Origin: Panorpa germanica
Lineage: Eukaryota; Arthropoda; Insecta; Mecoptera; Panorpidae
Direction of reading: 5' to 3'
Assembly (NCBI GenBank): GCA_963678705.1
Contig: OY783204.1
Coordinates: 8,328,654 to 8,392,653 of the forward strand
Length of the DNA: 64,000 bases
Part shown: one piece after another, positions 53,507 to 64,000 of the stretch
Layout: each line of letters starts with the position of its first letter
How positions within the stretch are numbered: position 1 is the first letter of the stretch
Notes under the pieces: model-generated
What the model saw: the letters and a program-made list of their open reading frames with translations, nothing else
Database searches by the model: none
What the model was told of the DNA's origin: nothing
Translations under genes and position numbers: made by a program

Positions 53507-53787
53507 GTATCGTATTATTTAATAAGCAAATAAATTATATGCAATTATAAATCATTAAATAATTTTTATTTCGTCTTAACAATTTTATCTACATGCTTCT
53601 TAATTCACTTAAATAATCACACAAATCATGTAACTATTAAAAATTGCAGTTTATAAAGTCTTTTCCATCCTGGCCTGCTGGCCACGTACTCGCTAAACTC
53701 CATCGTTGCATTCCTCCAATGTTGCATCTGATGTTAAAGCTAAAATTTTAAAAATATTTTATAGTCAATATTATATGTATATATGTA

Positions 53788-54686
53788 TGTAGGTTTTACC
53801 CTACATTAGTAGTTTTTGAATCTAATACCATCCCGGTTCAGACTCCACTTTGCAGGTTAGAATATACAACCACCTGTTGAGATCCTAATTTGCAGCATAG
53901 AACTATTCAATCCCATATGAGCCTCCAATTTGTAGGTAATTTCTACAACTATCCGTTGAGACGATCAATTTGCAGTATAACATAACAATATAGTTTCTTT
54001 TATACGAGCAAACACATGATTTGAATATTGATAGTTCATTTAATATTTACACAAAATTATACAATTACATCTGAATAAAGCGAATTAATCGTAATTAACT
54101 TCACTAAGAAAAATACACTTGATTAAAATACAATACTTAGATTATAATGTCTCTTCACAGTGTTTTGCGTGTTAACACGTAATACGCAATTTCAATTGTT
54201 CATAGTTATCAACACAATGATTTTATAATGATAATACAATTTAGTATTTAACATTACATTTGCTGCATAACTCTAACATATGTTACAACTAATAACAATG
54301 CTACACTTATTAAATTATATTAACACCCGTTAATAATATTTAAAACTAACCAAATAACAACATCGCACAACCTATGTACATATTGTCGCCATTTTAGAAT
54401 CAACTCTCTACGACTGTTGCTTGTACCGTGTGCCACACCCTGGTGTGTCATCATCTTGAACAGCTAGCGAATGTCTCTGACCAGTTCGCTTTGGCGTTCT
54501 ACCCCGCGTTCACTTGCTTGTCTCAGCGAACGGCTTATAGGATTTGCAAGCGGTTTATTTACACATTTGAATATCTCTAGATCTTAGCAAAGATCTTTAC
54601 CTATTCTACAATGTTCTTTACTATTTCTATTTCTTAAAACTAATTATATTTACGCTTAAAACTAATCTTAAAAAAATAATCCCACA
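53788..54686 (-). mobile_element. Solo LTR of the Gypsy B family
   Basis: This 899-bp LTR is in opposite orientation to Gypsy B. It has the same termini (TGTGGGAT...CCTACA read on the minus strand) and a 4-bp TSD TGTA (53784-53787 and 54687-54690). It is clearly diverged from the Gypsy B LTRs at 35624-36720, though the repeated PBS-like strings are still visible. It lies inside Harbinger copy A. Confidence 0.88.
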
Positions 54687-54792
54687 TGTATTATAATATT
54701 TAAGAATATTTCATAATAAATAATTCTATAGTAAACTTTCAATAATGAGAATATAAATCATAAAGTTATTTTGTTAATCATATTTACGTTCA

Positions 54793-55946
54793 CAGTCACT
54801 GCCATCGTAATCATCGTCATCATCGTTCATCATCGTCAAATTGAACATTGTTTAGCATTGCAATGTTGTGCAGAACTGCTACAGAGTCTATAATTTGTCC
54901 AGATGTGACTGGATGGTAGTGAAGAACTCTGTCCTTCAGAAAACGACGCAATCTCTGTTTCATAACGCCGAAAGTTCTTTCGATAGTGTAGTCTTGTTGG
55001 CTGACCTTAGCATTTTGTTGTAGTTGTCTTCTGGAGAGTCCTGTATTGCATTTAAAATAGGTGTAAACAGCCTTGGATGCTGAGGATATCCGAACTCACC
55101 TAATATTTAAAATATAAAGTTTGTTCACATTATATAATATACTATATAAGTTGAAGTAGTATTAATATTTACCTATTAGACGACTAAATTTGTCTCCAAG
55201 CAAGTATTAATATTTACGTATTAGACGACTAAATTTGTCTCCAAGCAAGTATTAATATTAACCTATTAGACGACTAAATTTGTCTCCAAGCAAGTATTAA
55301 CATTTACCTATTAGACGACTAAATTTGCATCCAAGCAAGTATTGCTTTTTCAAATATTTTTCGATGGCTGATCCACTCCAAGTTGCAGAATCATGCATTG
55401 ATCCTAAAAATCTGACATTTACTGCCAAGAATGTCAGGTTTGAATCGCATACCTATAATAATAGTATATTTTATTTATAACAAGATGCAACAAATTTATA
55501 CCAATAAATAACAATTAAAAAAGTTTTAAAGCGTATAAGAGTACTAACAGTTTCAACGTTTATGCTAAAATTACTGCAACGATCTATATAAGCAAGTGCA
55601 GAATAATCCTTATCGAAAGTTTTGGCGAAACGATTCTGACGTGTGTGCAATCTATGGCCCCAACAATTTCTGGAAATCCAAATTGTTCATAGAAACTAAA
55701 ACAATTTATGTCACTATTCAGGATTGTATTGGCACCCTTATTTCTTAATAAAACGTCATCCATTATATCTAATTCTTTATCTTTGGTAGAGTAGACAACG
55801 TTTTCTTGAACCAAGTAATTTAAACAACTTGAGGAACACACTGTGTAATCCGTTATTGTCTTCTCGGTGTCGAGTTTTGCGATAGTTGAGCCTACGTACA
55901 AAACTATTATATTACGCGCATCGCTATGGCAACGAACCCAAAACAT
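54793..55946 (-). pseudogene. Harbinger transposase, copy A, frameshifted
   Basis: This is the DDE transposase of PIF/Harbinger elements. The first exon-like part reads F-G-F-P-E-I-V-G-A-I-D-C-T-H-V-R-I, the first catalytic Asp block. A second part (about 55345-55443) reads N-V-R-F-S-G-S-M-H-D-A-A-T-W-S, the second Asp block. A third part (54793-55085) reads the E-R-T-F-G-V-M-K-Q-R block with the catalytic Glu and V-L-H-N-I. Two probable introns separate them. Copy A has a one-base deletion after V-S-P-K (about 55615) and a small insertion in the third part (about 54988), so it is dead. Copy B has different lesions. Confidence 0.88.
55155..55345. repeat. 45-bp minisatellite at the transposase exon end, four units
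   Basis: Four copies of a unit with CTATTAGACGACTAAATTTG and TCTCCAAGCAAGTATTAA stand in tandem. Copy B has two (60300-60390). On the minus strand each unit contains the exon end (L-G-D-K-F-S-R-L-I) and a GGTAAAT that could act as a splice donor. Confidence 0.88.
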
Positions 55947-56170
55947 CTTGTTAAACTTTTTCTTCTTATGATACTGTGTTTTTATGCAATTATGATTTTA
56001 TCAGTAAGGGGCAGTTCGATCAATAAAGATGGATGGTTCTCGACTACATGTGCTATCAGGTTATTTAAAGAGCACCGCCATAAGCAGTCTTCGATATAAC
56101 ATTTCACAATTTTGCTGTATTTGTAACAATTTTTCTCATGCAATATTGTAGTATCTTTAAAAATTACGAA
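55947..56170 (-). other. Zinc-finger-like coding stretch upstream of transposase, copy A
   Basis: On the minus strand it reads K-C-Y-I-E-D-C-L-W-R-C-S-L-N-N-L-I-A-H, then V-V-E-N-H-P, a C-x4-C...H-x4-H pattern. After a frame change it leads to M-F-W-V-R-C-H-S and L-Y-V-G-S-T, which precede the Harbinger block. The arrangement faintly recalls the zinc-finger plus TRAF-like layout of SIAH-type proteins. The resemblance is weak and I do not assign a function. The same sequence occurs in copy B. Confidence 0.4.
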
Positions 56171-56838
56171 CTATAAACAATAATTTAGAAGAATTATTAT
56201 CTTACTCTAATTTAAGCTTTTTCTTTTCTAGTTTGAAGGAATTTAATATATTTTGGCATTAAATGCTTTATTATTAAATCACAAATATAAGTAATGCTTG
56301 TGCTAATCATTGGTTGTGGCATTCCTTTGTGAAATTGGTTTTCAGCAACTCTGCAAACAAAATTGCAATTCTGCAAAAAACTAATACAAACATTTAACTA
56401 ATATCATTCTTATATTCTCCTGTATTCTAATCTTTCAAATTAAATTGCACACATTGTTTTGTTGTAGATGTTTAGTTTGAAGAAATACCTTTCCTGAACT
56501 TGGTTGGCTTAGCTTTTAGTAAGTGAAAATAGCATTAGTTTATATTTTAACACACTTATATTACACACAATTAAATAATAGAATACATACGAGTATATAA
56601 TACAAATGATAATTATTCTTAATTTAATTTAGTTTGGTCTTATTTTGTTGTTTTGGTCGTTGCTGGTTTTAGAGCTATGTATTAAGAGTGATTTAACAAG
56701 CTAAAGAACATTCAAACCTTTTGAATATGAAACAACAAAAAGTAATTGAACTAAATATTCATAACAATAGATAAAGAAATAATTAAATAATTAAAAATAA
56801 CATAATATTCCTGTTAATCTAAAAAATACAAATATTTA
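56171..56838. other. Non-coding interval within Harbinger copy A
   Basis: About 670 bp lie between the two gene regions, AT-rich, with no open frame of note. It is shared almost fully with copy B (61210-61880), with small indels (copy B has an extra CTGATAAGAACCGGAAGAG near 61395). Confidence 0.6.
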
Positions 56839-57763
56839 TTAAATTAGGGCGAGATTTGTTTTACCATACATTATTCTGTTTGAAACAACATTTGCAAATG
56901 TTTGACAGTTTTCTAAAGGCGGCCTTAAAAATCTTTCTGAGCCTTTCTGAATCAAAGAGTAGTTGTTGAAAATACCTTTCTTTTTTTCTATAGCTGCGGC
57001 GGCAATTTCTCTAAGGACAGTAACATCATCATCATTAATAAGGATAACTTCATCGTTAGCGACAATTGCGATAGCTTCATCACCACAAGCAATACCATTA
57101 TTAGAAAGAACATCATCACAGACAGCATCATCATAAAAGGCAGTATCATCATCAGAGGAGTCATCATCATCTGAGGTTGTAACATTATCAGATGTGGCAT
57201 CATCATCAGAGGTTGTAACATTATCAGATGTGGCATTATCATCAGAGACATCATTTTCGAAAACAACATCATCCTCAAGGGCAGTATCATCATTACTAGC
57301 ATCATTATCAGGGATCACAACATTATCCTCTTCGACTAAAATTAAATATTTTCATTGAAGAAATACTTTCGATTATTGTTGCTTAGTAAAATAAAAGTCT
57401 ATTTTATTTCTATTACTTGTATTTTGCTAAGAAATATTTTACATCCATCGATAAGTTCTTCTAGGAAAAAAGCATTCATGCTCTCAAGAAATTCATTGCC
57501 AGATTCCAGTGCTCCACGTACTGCAGCAAACACATTTATCAAATAATTTTCAACCTGTAAAAATTAGATATATCAACACTCTAATTTAGATCAAATTTGA
57601 GTGCGACAATAAGGTTAAGTAATATTTTTCGAAAAAATAACAACAAACAAAACGAAAATTGTAAGCCGTTTGGCTCGTTTTGTATTTTTTCAGTTACTCT
57701 TGCGATCCATTCAAAATGAGTATTACTCATACATTGACAAAAATTAAGCCCTGTGTGAAACAA
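56839..57763 (-). CDS. Acidic companion gene of Harbinger copy A
   Basis: The last exon-like frame (56839-57318, 159 codons) has a long Asp/Asn/Ser/Thr-rich repeat (twice D-D-D-A-T-S-D-N-V-T-T-S-like), then an ordered tail with L-R-E-I-A-A-A-A-I, K-G-S-E-R-F-L-R-P-P-L-E-N-C and N-R-I-M-Y-G-K-T-N. Two more coding-like stretches upstream (57420-57555 with F-L-E-S-M-N-A-F-F-L-E-E-L; 57660-57763 with H-F-E-W-I-A-R-V-T-E-K-I) may be earlier exons. PIF/Harbinger elements usually have a second, Myb-like gene. I see no Myb motif, so this is only its positional counterpart. The tail is open in both copies. Confidence 0.6.
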
Positions 57764-59724
57764 ATTTAGAACGAAGCTTGTATTCTTCTTATTGGGAAGC
57801 GTTGTAAGATACCATACCTACTAACCACATATAAAATGTTCACATACAAATTTGTATGTAATCTATAGTATTTATTTTCTTAAATATATATTACTGTGTT
57901 TAGTCAATAACATGAGTTATACAACATACGGCCGATTAAGTATTCCTTATTGGATGAGTTCTATATACTAAACCTTTCTTAAATATACACTGTTAAAAAT
58001 GTTCTTAAATTTAATACAAATTTAAGGCACAAATGTATATTAATTTGTTTTTAGATAAAGTGTTTTGAGTTTTTGTTTTGAATTTATTAAATTTAATACA
58101 TTTTTTCAGAAAAAAGTTATTAAATTTAAGAAATATATATTAAACTTAATACAGATTTAATGGTAATATTACAACTTAGGTGTATTAAATAAAATTAAGA
58201 CATATTATTTTTAAATACTATAACTTAATAACTATATATACTAGTATGCTTGATGTAGAAACAATTGAACTAATGTCTGTCTCTCATATATTGTTAATAA
58301 ATACAGTCGCTTGATCCTATAAAGAAATATTTAAAGGCCGTTGAATGTTGGGAGGAATTAGATGCTATACGAAAAGATAATGGAAATAAACCACCATTAG
58401 AATTACTATATGTGTAGACCATGCCATCTAATGTAGAACGTGAAGCACACATTATGAACACTGAAATTTCAAATATTGGAGTTATTTTTCCAATTTTAAT
58501 TCCAAACGATGGTATTGCTATGCTCCCGAGGTGAAAAGTTTTGTAATTTAAGAACTGACAATAAACTAACTACTAAATATTTTATATCTATATATAAAAT
58601 AATAAGAGTAACAAAACCATGTGCTGAAGGCAATTTTATATATTCAATAATCACACAAAAACAAAAGCTTATTAATAACAAAGCCAACTGAATATGACAA
58701 AATTCAATAAAAAGAACATTGGAATTGATTCAAAGGTTTGAACTATAAATATTTATAGTACTAATTGTTATTATTGACCTAATTTTACCACTAATAGTAA
58801 TATTTGCTTCTGTTTTTCTAGGATGTTTCTTGAAATATATCCAACAACGGGTACTAAAAATAAAGTCAAAAGAAGTAAAACTACAATTGAACCCCGAGTG
58901 AAAAAGTTTATAGAAGAAATCGACCTATTTAATGAAGCATTTAATTTGTAGATTATAAAGAAATTTATTTATTGTATTATTATTAAAATTATTCTCAGTA
59001 CATTATTTACACAGTATGTATTTAACGTAAAAGTATTTTCAATAAATGAAATAAATATGTAATTTTAAAGATATCGTTATTAAATTTCATACAAAATTAA
59101 TACACATGTCTTAAATTTAAAAAATTCGGTTATTAAATTTCATTCAAAATTAATACAAATGAGTCTTAATTTTTAAATATATGGTTATTATATTTCAAAC
59201 AAAATTAATGCACAAATGTGTCTTAAATGGGTTTAATGCACTGGTATGGTAAACGAAATTAAGATACGGTATATTAATTTTTTTTAATACCTGGTTCTCA
59301 AACTTGCTTTAGAATTCTTGTCTTAAAAATGGACTGAAATTTTTTAACAATCTCCTTTTTATCTAAAATTTCGTTTCCCAGCCATCGAATTTATCATTCT
59401 ACTGAGCTTTCGTAACAATAGTTCTTTACGGCCATTTTAGTCGCCTCTTACGACATGCATGGGGACTATTCTTACTCCTTGGTTACCACTTGGTCACCAT
59501 TGGGGCACCCCGGCCACCACGCAGGGTAAAAATAACTCTAACGTATGGAATTTCATTATTCGTAATAAGTGCTACACGTTCTGCGCATTAGATAGCATGG
59601 TCTGCACATATAATAATTCTAATGGTTGTTTATTTCCATTATCATTTCGTATCGCATCTATTTGTCTCCAACATTCAACGGCCTTTAAATATTTCTTTAT
59701 AGGATCATGCCACTTTCCCAGACG
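57764..59724. other. Repeat-rich AT segment with a duplicated coding fragment
   Basis: I recognise no complete gene. The plus strand at 58305-58530 reads D-P-I-K-K-Y-L-K-A-V-E-C-W, then D-N-G-N-K-P-P-L-E-L-L-Y. The minus strand at about 59560-59720 reads a diverged copy of the same peptide, so the two are inverted. A further plus-strand exon-like stretch (58824-58951, after TTCTGTTTTTCTAG) ends F-N-E-A-F-N-L. Blocks at 58000-58200 and 59070-59290 share strings such as TTATTAAATTT and ATTAATACA, tandem or terminal repeats of an unknown element. Confidence 0.5.
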
Positions 59725-59928
59725 TGGGTATCATATTATTTTATAAGCAAATAAACTATATGCAATTATAAATCATTAAGTAATTTTTATTTCGTCTCAA
59801 CAACAAAAATCACACAAATCATGTAACTATTTAAAATTGTATAGTTTATAAAGTCTTTTCCATCCTGGCCTGCTGGCCACGTACTCGCCAAATTCCATCG
59901 TCACATTCCTCCAATCCAAGTTATTTTG

Positions 59929-60987
59929 TTAATCATATTTACGTTCACAGTCACTGTCATGGTAATCATCGTCATCATCATCAAATTGAACATTGCTTAG
60001 CATTGCAATGTTGTGCAGAACTGCTACAGAGTCTATAATTTGTCCAGATGTGACTGGATGGTAGTGAAGAACTCTGTCCTTCAGAAAACGACGCACTCTC
60101 TGTTTCATAACGCCGAAAGTTCTTTCGATAGTCTTGTTGGCTGACCTTAGCATTTTGTTGTAGTTGTCTTCTGGAGAGTCCTGTATTGCATTTAAAACAG
60201 GTGTAAACAGCCATGGATACTGAGGATATCCGAAATCACCTAATATTTAAAATATAAAGTTTGTTAATATACTATATAAGTTGAAGTAGTATTAATATTT
60301 ACCTATTAGACGACTAAATTTGTCTCCAAGCAAGTATTAATATTTACCTATTAGACGACTAAATTTGTCTCCAAGCAAGTATTGCTTTTTCAAATATTTT
60401 TCGATGGCTGATCCACTCCAAGTTGCAGCATCATGCATTGATCCTGAAAATCTGACATTTACTGCCAAGAATGTCAGGTTTGAATCGCATATCTATAATA
60501 GTAGTATATTTTATTTATAACAAGATGCAACAAATTTATACCAATAAATAGCAATTAAAAAAGTTTCAAAGCGTATAAGAGTACTAACAGCTTCAACGGT
60601 TATGCTAAAATGACTGCAACGATCTATATAAGCAAGTGCAGAATAATCCTTATCGAAAAGTTTTGGCGAAACGATTCTGACGTGTGTGCAATCTATGGCC
60701 CCAACAATTCCAGGAAATCCAAATTATTCATAGAAACTAAAACAATTTATGTCACTATTCAGGATTGTATTGGCACCCTTATTTCTTAATAAAACGTCAT
60801 CCATTATATCTAATTCTTTATCTTTGGTAAAGCAGACAACGTTTTCTTGAACCAAGTTACTTAAACAACTTGAGGAACACACTGTGTAATCCGTTATTGT
60901 CTTCTCGGTGTCGAGTTGTGCGATAGTTGAGCCTACGTACAAAACTATTATATTACGCGCATCGCTATGGCAACGAACCCAAAACAT
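59929..60987 (-). pseudogene. Harbinger transposase, copy B, with nonsense codon
   Basis: It has the same three-part layout as copy A. The frame here is intact after V-S-P-K, giving L-F-D-K-D-Y-S-A-L-A-Y-I-D-R, then the C-D-S-N-L-T-F block with its Asp, and the last part (59929-60153) E-R-T-F-G-V-M-K-Q-R-V-R-R-F to a poly-Asp end. A TAA near 60725 replaces the Gln before F-G-F-P, so the copy is inactive by a lesion that copy A does not share. The first DDE Asp block otherwise matches. Confidence 0.88.
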
Positions 60988-61140
60988 CTTGTTAAACTTT
61001 TTCTTCTTATGATACTGTGTTATTATGCAATTATGATTTTATCAGTAAGAGGTAGTTCGATCAATAAAGATGGATGGTTCTCGTCTACATGTGCTATCAG
61101 GTTATTTAAAGAGCCCCGCCATAAGCAGTCTTCGATATAA
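60988..61140 (-). other. Zinc-finger-like coding stretch upstream of transposase, copy B
   Basis: Counterpart of 55947-56170, with the same Cys/His pattern and the same stop and frame change before M-F-W-V-R-C-H-S. Few substitutions separate the copies. The shared stop means that it was already broken, or lies at an intron, before the two copies separated. Confidence 0.4.
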
Positions 61141-61885
61141 CATTTCACAATTTTGCTGTATTTGTAACAATTTTTCTCATGCAATATTGTAGTATCTTTA
61201 AAAATTACGGACTATAAACAATAAATTAGAAGAATTATTATCTTACTCTAATTTAAGCTTTTTCTTTTCTAGTTTGAAGGAACTTAATATATTTTGGCAT
61301 TAAATGCTTTATTATTAAATCACAAAATAAGTAATGCTTCTGCTAATCATTGGTTGTGACATTCCTTTGTTAAATTGGCTTTCAGCAACTTTCTGATAAG
61401 AACCGGAAGAGAAAAATTGCAATGCTGCATGAAACTAATACAAACAATTAACTAATATCATTCTTATATTCTCCTGTATTCTAATCTTTTAAGTTAAATT
61501 GCATACATTGTTTTGTTGTTTGAAGAAATACCTTTTCGAACTTGGTTGGGTTTGGTTTTAGTAAGTGAAAATAGCATTGGTTTATATTTTAACACACTTA
61601 TATTACACACAATTAAATAATAGAATAGATACGAGTATATAATACAAATGATAATTATTCTTAATTTAATTTAGTTTGGCCTTATTTTGTTGTTTTGGCT
61701 GTTGCTGGTGTGAGAGCTGTATTAAGAGTGATTTAACAAGCTAAAGAACATTCAAACCTTTTGAATATGAAACAACAAAAAGTAATTGAACTAAATATTC
61801 ATAATAGATAAACAAATTATAAAATAATTAAAAATAACATAATATTCCTGTTAATCTAAAAAATACAAATATTTATTAAATTAAG

Positions 61886-62195
61886 ACAGGATTTGTTTTA
61901 CCATACATTATTCTGTTTGAAACAACATTTGCAAATGTTTGACAGTTTTCTAAAGGCGGCCTTAAAAATCTTTCTGAACCTTTTTGAATCAAACAGTAGT
62001 TGGGGAAAAAACCTTTCTTTTCTTCCATAGCTGCGGCGGCAATTTCTCTAAGGACTGTAACATCATCATCATTAATGAGGATAACTTCATCGTTAGCGAC
62101 AATTGCGATAGCTTCGTCACCACAAGCAATACCATTTTTAGAAAGAACATCATCATAGACATCATCATCATAAAAGGCAGTATTATCATCAGAAT
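61886..62195 (-). pseudogene. Acidic companion gene, copy B, 5' part missing
   Basis: It reads the same ordered tail as copy A (L-R-E-I-A-A-A-A-M, K-G-S-E-R-F-L-R-P-P-L-E-N-C, then M-Y-G-K-T-N), with a few replacements and no stop. It begins abruptly at 62195 within the acidic repeat, where F-box sequence takes over. Confidence 0.65.
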
Positions 62196-62214
62196 TAATT
62201 TAAAATTTATATTA

Positions 62215-63114
62215 TTCGACCTAACTTCAAAGTTTTTAAATTCGGTAATAATGACAAATACATAATGCCATAAGGTGTATGAGGTTCTACATCTTTATAT
62301 TTTAAGTAACCGAAACCAACTTCTTCTAGATTATGGCAATTTGTACAAATAATCCTCAATGCTGTATCGTCCTCGATTTTAATTTTTTCAACTTCCCAAT
62401 TCCTTGAACGTCTATATTTAAAAATCTCGAAAGATAAATGTTTTATTTTGGCTGCAGATTTATGATATTTTCTATGCAGACATCAGCCAAGCGGTGGCAT
62501 GAGTCTATAGTTATAGTTTCCAGGTTTGTGAGAATTGAAAGTGTGTTTACCAATGTGTTAGCATCGTGGAAAGAAACGTTGTCCAAATGGAGCTCCTTCA
62601 ATTTGGTAGGAAGATGAACTAAACAGGATCCGTTAATATAGCGATTGCGCCGAATATTGAAATACGTAATATCCACATTATTCTTCAAAAGTAAAGAAAA
62701 GCCTTCATCACCACCATATTCAGAACAAATCGAAACCTTCTTCAAATTTCGCAAAGTCGAAGCCGAAAGGTTAATATCGTGATCATCAACACAATCAATA
62801 TATATATACAGTCAAAACTTCAATATATGGGACGTGCTTCACAATTTTGGTGCAAATTTCTGGAAATTTATGGCACGGATCCGCCAAATTAAATTCTTTT
62901 AAATAAGTGGATTTCTTTATGATATCTTTAATTAAATGTTTCTCAAAAGATCCTTTTTCTTCCCAATATACGAGAAATCTGCCCAATATCGGGTGACTGA
63001 TGAAATTCGTTCCAAATCCAATGTTACACTTGGAGATAAATTAGAGACGACTTTTCTTATGCAATCGTCGTTTAAAATGTCCATAGTTGAAGATGCTCTT
63101 TTCTTTGTAGCCAT
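62215..63114 (-). pseudogene. F-box/LRR-type protein gene, frameshifted
   Basis: F-box proteins are substrate receptors of SCF ubiquitin ligases. The ATG at 63112-63114 starts M-A-T-K-K-R and an F-box-like I-L-N-D-D-C-I-R-K-V-V-S-N-L-S, then V-T-R-Y-W-A-D-F. Frame changes near 62960 and 62790 lead to leucine-rich-repeat stretches (H-L-P-T-K-L-K-E-L-H-L-D-N-V-S-F, then L-T-N-L-E-T-I-T-I-D-S-C) and a tail at 62215-62440 with N-L-E-E-V-G-F-G-Y-L. It is about 900 bp without a clear intron. The frameshifts suggest a dead copy, unless small introns or sequencing errors explain them. Confidence 0.7.
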
Positions 63115-63244
63115 TTTACAATGTCCCTTTTCGTTTTCTGCTTAGTTGAAAACAAGGTTTTATCGGCGACAGACAGTTAATCAGTCCTAGATTCATCAGT
63201 CAAGTGAAAGCATAAGGACTATATCGCCTTGCCATTATTAGCTC

Positions 63245-63718
63245 ATGCTCCGGCAGCTCTACATCAGAAATCATATTTCTTTTGCTCCAACTTTTAATCG
63301 CATCTTTGTCTCTTTGTAGATTTCTGCAATTCTTTCAACTATGTTCTCATCTATTTTTTTCCGTCTCATATATTCCCACAACTTCTCCCTGTTTACCATA
63401 TCGAATGCTGCTTTCAGGTCAATAAACATCGCATAAAGCTGTCCTCCTTTTTCTTTGAGTTCTCTTTCTACTTCATTGTTTAGTGCGTATTTGTTGCCTA
63501 ACGTTTCCTGAACCCTGCTTGCGTTTCGGATATTATTCCTTTTAGTTTTATCTCTTCTTCCAACCTTTCTCGCATTATTCCTGCATAGATCCCATACGCT
63601 GTATTCAATAGGGTAATTCCCCTATAGTTCTTGGCTTCGTGTCTGTTTGTTTTTTTGTATATTGGACTTAGTATCCCTTCTCTCCAGCTGTCTGGCAAAT
63701 CTCCTCCTTTCCATATCT
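63245..63718 (-). pseudogene. LINE reverse transcriptase fragment
   Basis: The minus strand reads W-R-E-G-I-L-S-P-I-Y-K-K, N-Y-R-G-I-T-L-L-N-T-A-Y, E-T-Q-A-G-F-R-K (63498-63698). After a frameshift at about 63497 come A-L-N-N-E-V-E-R-E-L-K and L-Y-A-M-F-I-D-L-K-A-A-F-D, the first catalytic Asp block. The rest of the palm is missing. This reverse-transcriptase style is common in insect non-LTR elements and differs from R2 and the I-type LINE above. Confidence 0.82.
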
Positions 63719-64000
63719 TTAATGCTATGATAAAATTTGCTGGGTATAAGCTAAAGAGGCGAATCGGATTAATTTTTTTATTAAAATGAAAATTATACTA
63801 AAGTGTAATCTGTAACATTTATTGACAAAATGGTAATTAGTAACAATTCAGCTACGCAATTAATATTCCAAAACTTAAATTGTTCACAAATTCTCCAAAA
63901 CGTTAGCAAAAACTTGAAAGACAGAAATATTCAGATCGCTAAATTCACGGGGCGAATGAGATAGTACATAACATATAACTAAATTAAATTTTTTTTTAGC
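63719..64000. other. AT-rich end of window, no feature seen
   Basis: No coding sequence or repeat is recognisable. It may be flank of the LINE fragment or its interior, cut by the window edge. Confidence 0.5.

Larger units (their letters stand above)
53507..57763 (-). mobile_element. PIF/Harbinger-type DNA transposon, copy A
   Basis: This minus-strand element has a Harbinger transposase (54793-55946) and an upstream acidic gene (56839-57763). It shares most of its length with copy B (59725-62195), starting at GGGTATC on the left. About 1 kb of extra sequence (53722-54770), including a solo Gypsy B LTR, sits near its left end. Terminal inverted repeats and a TTA-type duplication were not securely found, so the outer right edge is approximate. 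Confidence 0.75.
59725..62195 (-). mobile_element. PIF/Harbinger-type DNA transposon, copy B
   Basis: It is near-identical to copy A over transposase, spacer and the end of the acidic gene. It lacks the solo LTR and 1-kb insert and has two instead of four minisatellite units. Its right side breaks off at 62195 inside the acidic repeat, next to F-box gene sequence. The two copies are in direct orientation about 6 kb apart, so a segmental duplication or two related insertions are both possible. Confidence 0.78.

Noticed and set aside
56988..57305. Methionine-rich 105-codon ORF on the minus strand
   Set aside because: It is the shifted frame of the Asp-rich repeat (GAT/ATG register) of the acidic gene. 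The same shadow appears at 61989-62189.
59440..59540. GC-richer TAGTCGCCTCTTACGACATG stretch resembling a common transposon tail
   Set aside because: I recall similar strings in insect repeats but cannot tie it to a family from this window alone.

Overview
The window is an AT-rich piece of an animal genome, most probably an insect. It is a decayed ribosomal DNA (rDNA) locus crowded with transposable elements. The placement rests on recognisable 18S and 28S rRNA sequence (all on the minus strand), several R2 elements of the three-zinc-finger type, insect-style Copia, Gypsy, BEL/Pao, I-type LINE and PIF/Harbinger elements, and low GC outside the rRNA. I cannot name the order or species. There is no bacterial gene, CRISPR array or tRNA gene.

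Reading the minus strand (right to left), the first 13 kb is one broken rDNA unit. It has an external-spacer region with a repeated CAGACACACACAGATCC motif (11.47-13.13 kb), an 18S gene lacking its central domain (9.97-11.47 kb), a 450-bp spacer with no 5.8S, and a 28S gene lacking its 5' part (9.52-8.02 and 2.77-2.65 kb). The 28S carries a tandem-repeat-swollen expansion segment and is split by a Copia element (2.77-8.01 kb, TSD GCTTT). At the canonical R2 site it is interrupted by an R2 element (R2-1) that runs off the left edge. An 11.3-kb Gypsy element (13.14-24.42 kb, TSD ATAG), itself carrying an I-type LINE, sits in the spacer. Intergenic spacer with 345-bp tandem repeats follows to 27.9 kb.

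From 27.9 to 52.4 kb, three R2 copies lie head to tail on the minus strand with almost no rRNA gene between them. R2-C (27.93-30.36 kb) is fused to the 3' UTR of R2-A. R2-A (30.37-42.85 kb) is split by a solo LTR, a deleted Gypsy with a SAP domain, and a Copia. R2-B (42.90-52.43 kb) is split by a BEL/Pao element. Between R2-B and R2-A only 55 bp of 28S remain, exactly the sequence 3' of the R2 site. The R2-B reading frame also contains a foreign block of about 155 bp of 28S. Array deletions fusing R2 to R2 explain this layout best (inference).

From 52.4 to 64 kb the rDNA signal ends. There are two copies of a PIF/Harbinger element (about 53.5-57.8 and 59.7-62.2 kb), each with a transposase and an acidic companion gene, a solo LTR of the SAP-Gypsy family, an unassigned repeat-rich segment with an inverted duplicated coding fragment, a frameshifted F-box/LRR gene and a LINE reverse-transcriptase fragment.

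Almost every coding region is damaged. The window is best read as nested insertions and deletions in a nucleolar-organiser-type region rather than as a set of cooperating genes. Coordinates of spacer and element edges that are not fixed by a TSD or motif are accurate to about 10-30 bp. LTR differences were counted by eye.
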